From Polymyxa betae (lineage: Eukaryota; Endomyxa; Phytomyxea; Plasmodiophorida; Plasmodiophoridae), in contig RBZT01000473.1 in assembly GCA_003693705.1 (NCBI GenBank), positions 1-20,745 on the forward strand: 20,745 nucleotides of DNA, written 5' to 3'. The notes under the pieces are model-generated. The model was not told where the DNA came from, searched no databases, and saw nothing but the letters and a program-made list of their open reading frames with translations. Below are positions 19,201 to 20,745 of the stretch, in pieces. The translations under genes were made by a program, and so were the position numbers. Each line of letters opens with the position of its first letter. Within the stretch, counting starts at the first letter, position 1.

Positions 19201-20716
19201 ATGTATTCTACCATTGGATAAGGCCTCTTCGACTTTACTTTTGATCACAGATAAGATATCCAAATCAATATCCAGTCCAATTTCAAGATTATCTGATATA
19301 ATATTTTCGATATTGATATCTTCATGATGAGATATTAAAGTATCTAATGCATGCTTAGGGTCAATGCCAAGAGTTGTTATGACATCATTTCTCAATAAAA
19401 CATCGCTGCTTAATTGATCCCATATGATACAACGCTGATTTGATAAAATTATCTGTCCAGCATTAGTATCTAGCTTCATGTCAATATCAATTGCCTGTTT
19501 TACCTCAGTTAATTCTGAGTTCGGCAATTGTAAAGTTAAAGGTGGTTCCAATGATTTGATCTGTAAATTATCATCAAGTGCTCTCAGTTTATATAGAACA
19601 TTACTTGAAATGATAGTAGCATCAGCTCCGCTGTCAAGAATTGCGTTACAGACCAATTTACCGTGGGCCAGTACGACTTTAAGTGTACTATCTTTTTCAG
19701 AAAAATTACTGGCTACCTTCGCTATCATAATATAAGCAGAAGATTTCGACGATTTATTTTTGTTTTTAAGAAGTTTATACTGAGCGATTAGTTGTTTCTG
19801 CTCAGCAGCCGAAGGCTTTAAAGGACACGCCTTTATATGATGGCCAGTTTTCTGGCATTTTAAACATGTAATAGTAGGGCGGGCCTTCTTAGAAACATTA
19901 GGTTTAAATGATGATGACGATGAAGGAGCAGGCCGATTTCCAAAACTCGGCCTAGAGTATTTGAAAACATTCTCATACGTTTCAAAATTATGATATAATG
20001 CAGCAACGAACCCGAATTTATCGTCTTCCAGCTCCGATTTTTGCCATTGAATAAGATCCTTCATATGCCGCTTCAATTCAATTGGCTGAATGACTTCACA
20101 AAGAAGCCGGACATAATTTTTCGGACCATTTTTGGAAAAAAAATGCTGACTGAAAATTATTTGATTCGATGAGATCATCGAAATCATGGACCAGATGTGA
20201 AATCCGATCACGAGGAGGCAAATCCATCCTCATTTTAAGAGTGGAGACCACAATCTCACGAATATGATGAACAGAAGAAGCGTCAGCTTTTAAATATTCA
20301 TCAAAAACATGCGCCAACATCTCGTCCGTGACATTGGTGCGATTGATCCCTTCAGGAAGCTCTCGGAAATGGTGATTTTCCAAAAAACTCATGAGGCTGG
20401 GATCAATCATATGCCTTATCGCCACTGGAAATGCAGACGCACCAGCACCACGTCTCCGAGCATCATCCAATATATCTCTATATCGACGCACTTGCTTCTT
20501 GAAGTCAATAATGGATTTGCGGTCCATTTTCAATAGAACAGGTGGATGTGAAGGTTGAAACATAACAGCGGTATTTAGAGCAGGCCCCAAATCGACCCCA
20601 TTGCGGTCAACCTGCATTGCAGCACCATCACGGGCGTCCCTATTTTCCCGTGATCGCACTTGTTGAAACATAGATGCCAGAATGTTTTCCAGCACCCCTG
20701 CAGCGATTTGTGACAT
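19198..20716 (-). pseudogene. gag-pro: gag and protease region of the Ty3 element
   Basis: The gag frame starts at ATG 20716 (MSQIAAGVLENILASMFQQV) and has the capsid-like helical part with FKKQVRRYRD. It shifts frame at about 20150-20115, near runs of eight T and five A, and continues in a second frame. That frame carries one CCHC zinc knuckle, CLKCQKTGHHIKAC (19866-19825; C-x2-C-x4-H-x4-C), which packages the RNA. The aspartic protease active site AILDSGADATI follows, with its Asp at about 19635. The frame ends with a TAA at 19200-19198, just before the reverse transcriptase, which lies in another frame. Confidence 0.85.
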
Positions 20717-20745
20717 AAAATAATAGCCTTTAGACTAAAGAAATT

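Larger units (their letters stand above)
16138..20716 (-). mobile_element. Ty3/gypsy chromovirus-type retrotransposon, internal region, inactive
   Basis: The order gag, protease, reverse transcriptase, RNase H, integrase, chromodomain is that of Ty3/gypsy elements, and the C-terminal chromodomain marks a chromovirus. The coding region is broken at about 20150 (gag), 19203 (protease to RT), 18675 (within RT), 18237 (RT to RNase H), 16855 (integrase), with an in-frame TAA at 17231-17229 (integrase). The breaks are single-step frame changes and most catalytic residues are still present, so the insertion is fairly young. The 5' LTR and primer binding site are outside the window: only 29 bases precede the gag ATG. 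Confidence 0.9.

Noticed and set aside
20115-20155. Programmed ribosomal frameshift in gag
   Set aside because: The frame change falls before the zinc knuckle, not between gag and pol, and the element has other breaks; decay or sequencing error is simpler.

Overview
The window is nuclear DNA from a eukaryote. Genes are split by canonical GT-AG introns of about 65 to 290 bases, and several reading frames only make sense after splicing. The Ty3-like element, the MULE-like transposase and the traces of dynein heavy chain suggest a microbial eukaryote, perhaps one with flagellated stages. No ribosomal or marker gene is present, so the lineage stays open; a plasmodiophorid or oomycete-like protist is only a guess. 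All exon models below were built by hand from frame continuity and splice-site sequence.

Layout. (1) 1-126, minus: start of a secreted protein cut by the window edge. (2) 925-3613, minus: a seven-exon gene for a helical-repeat-like protein of about 470 residues that I do not recognise. (3) 4469-5032, plus: a two-exon gene for a small protein with a signal peptide and one membrane span. (4) 5326-7500: exon-like blocks, mostly plus strand, that I cannot join with confidence. (5) 7708-8107, plus: a second small signal-peptide plus one-span protein. (6) 8298-9194, plus: an intronless seven-membrane-span protein, preceded by a perfect 16-base palindrome carrying an E-box. (7) 9620-10152, minus: a broken dynein heavy chain relic. 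(8) 10337-11527, minus: the front part of a MULE-like transposase with a C2H2 finger and one frameshift. (9) 12543-13844, minus: a three-exon PQ-loop (SLC66/Ypq-like) transporter with an N-terminal signal-like segment. (10) 14230-14686, minus: fossils of a Ty1/copia polymerase and of a pogo/Tigger-type DDE transposase. (11) 15978-20716, minus: a nearly full-length Ty3/gypsy chromovirus, dead through several frameshifts and one stop.

The left 9 kb and the PQ-loop gene look like living host genes. The rest is largely mobile-element debris. The most interesting host features are the pair of small membrane proteins of the same design lying near the seven-span protein, the unrecognised seven-exon gene, and the dynein relic with frameshift, stop and internal deletion.
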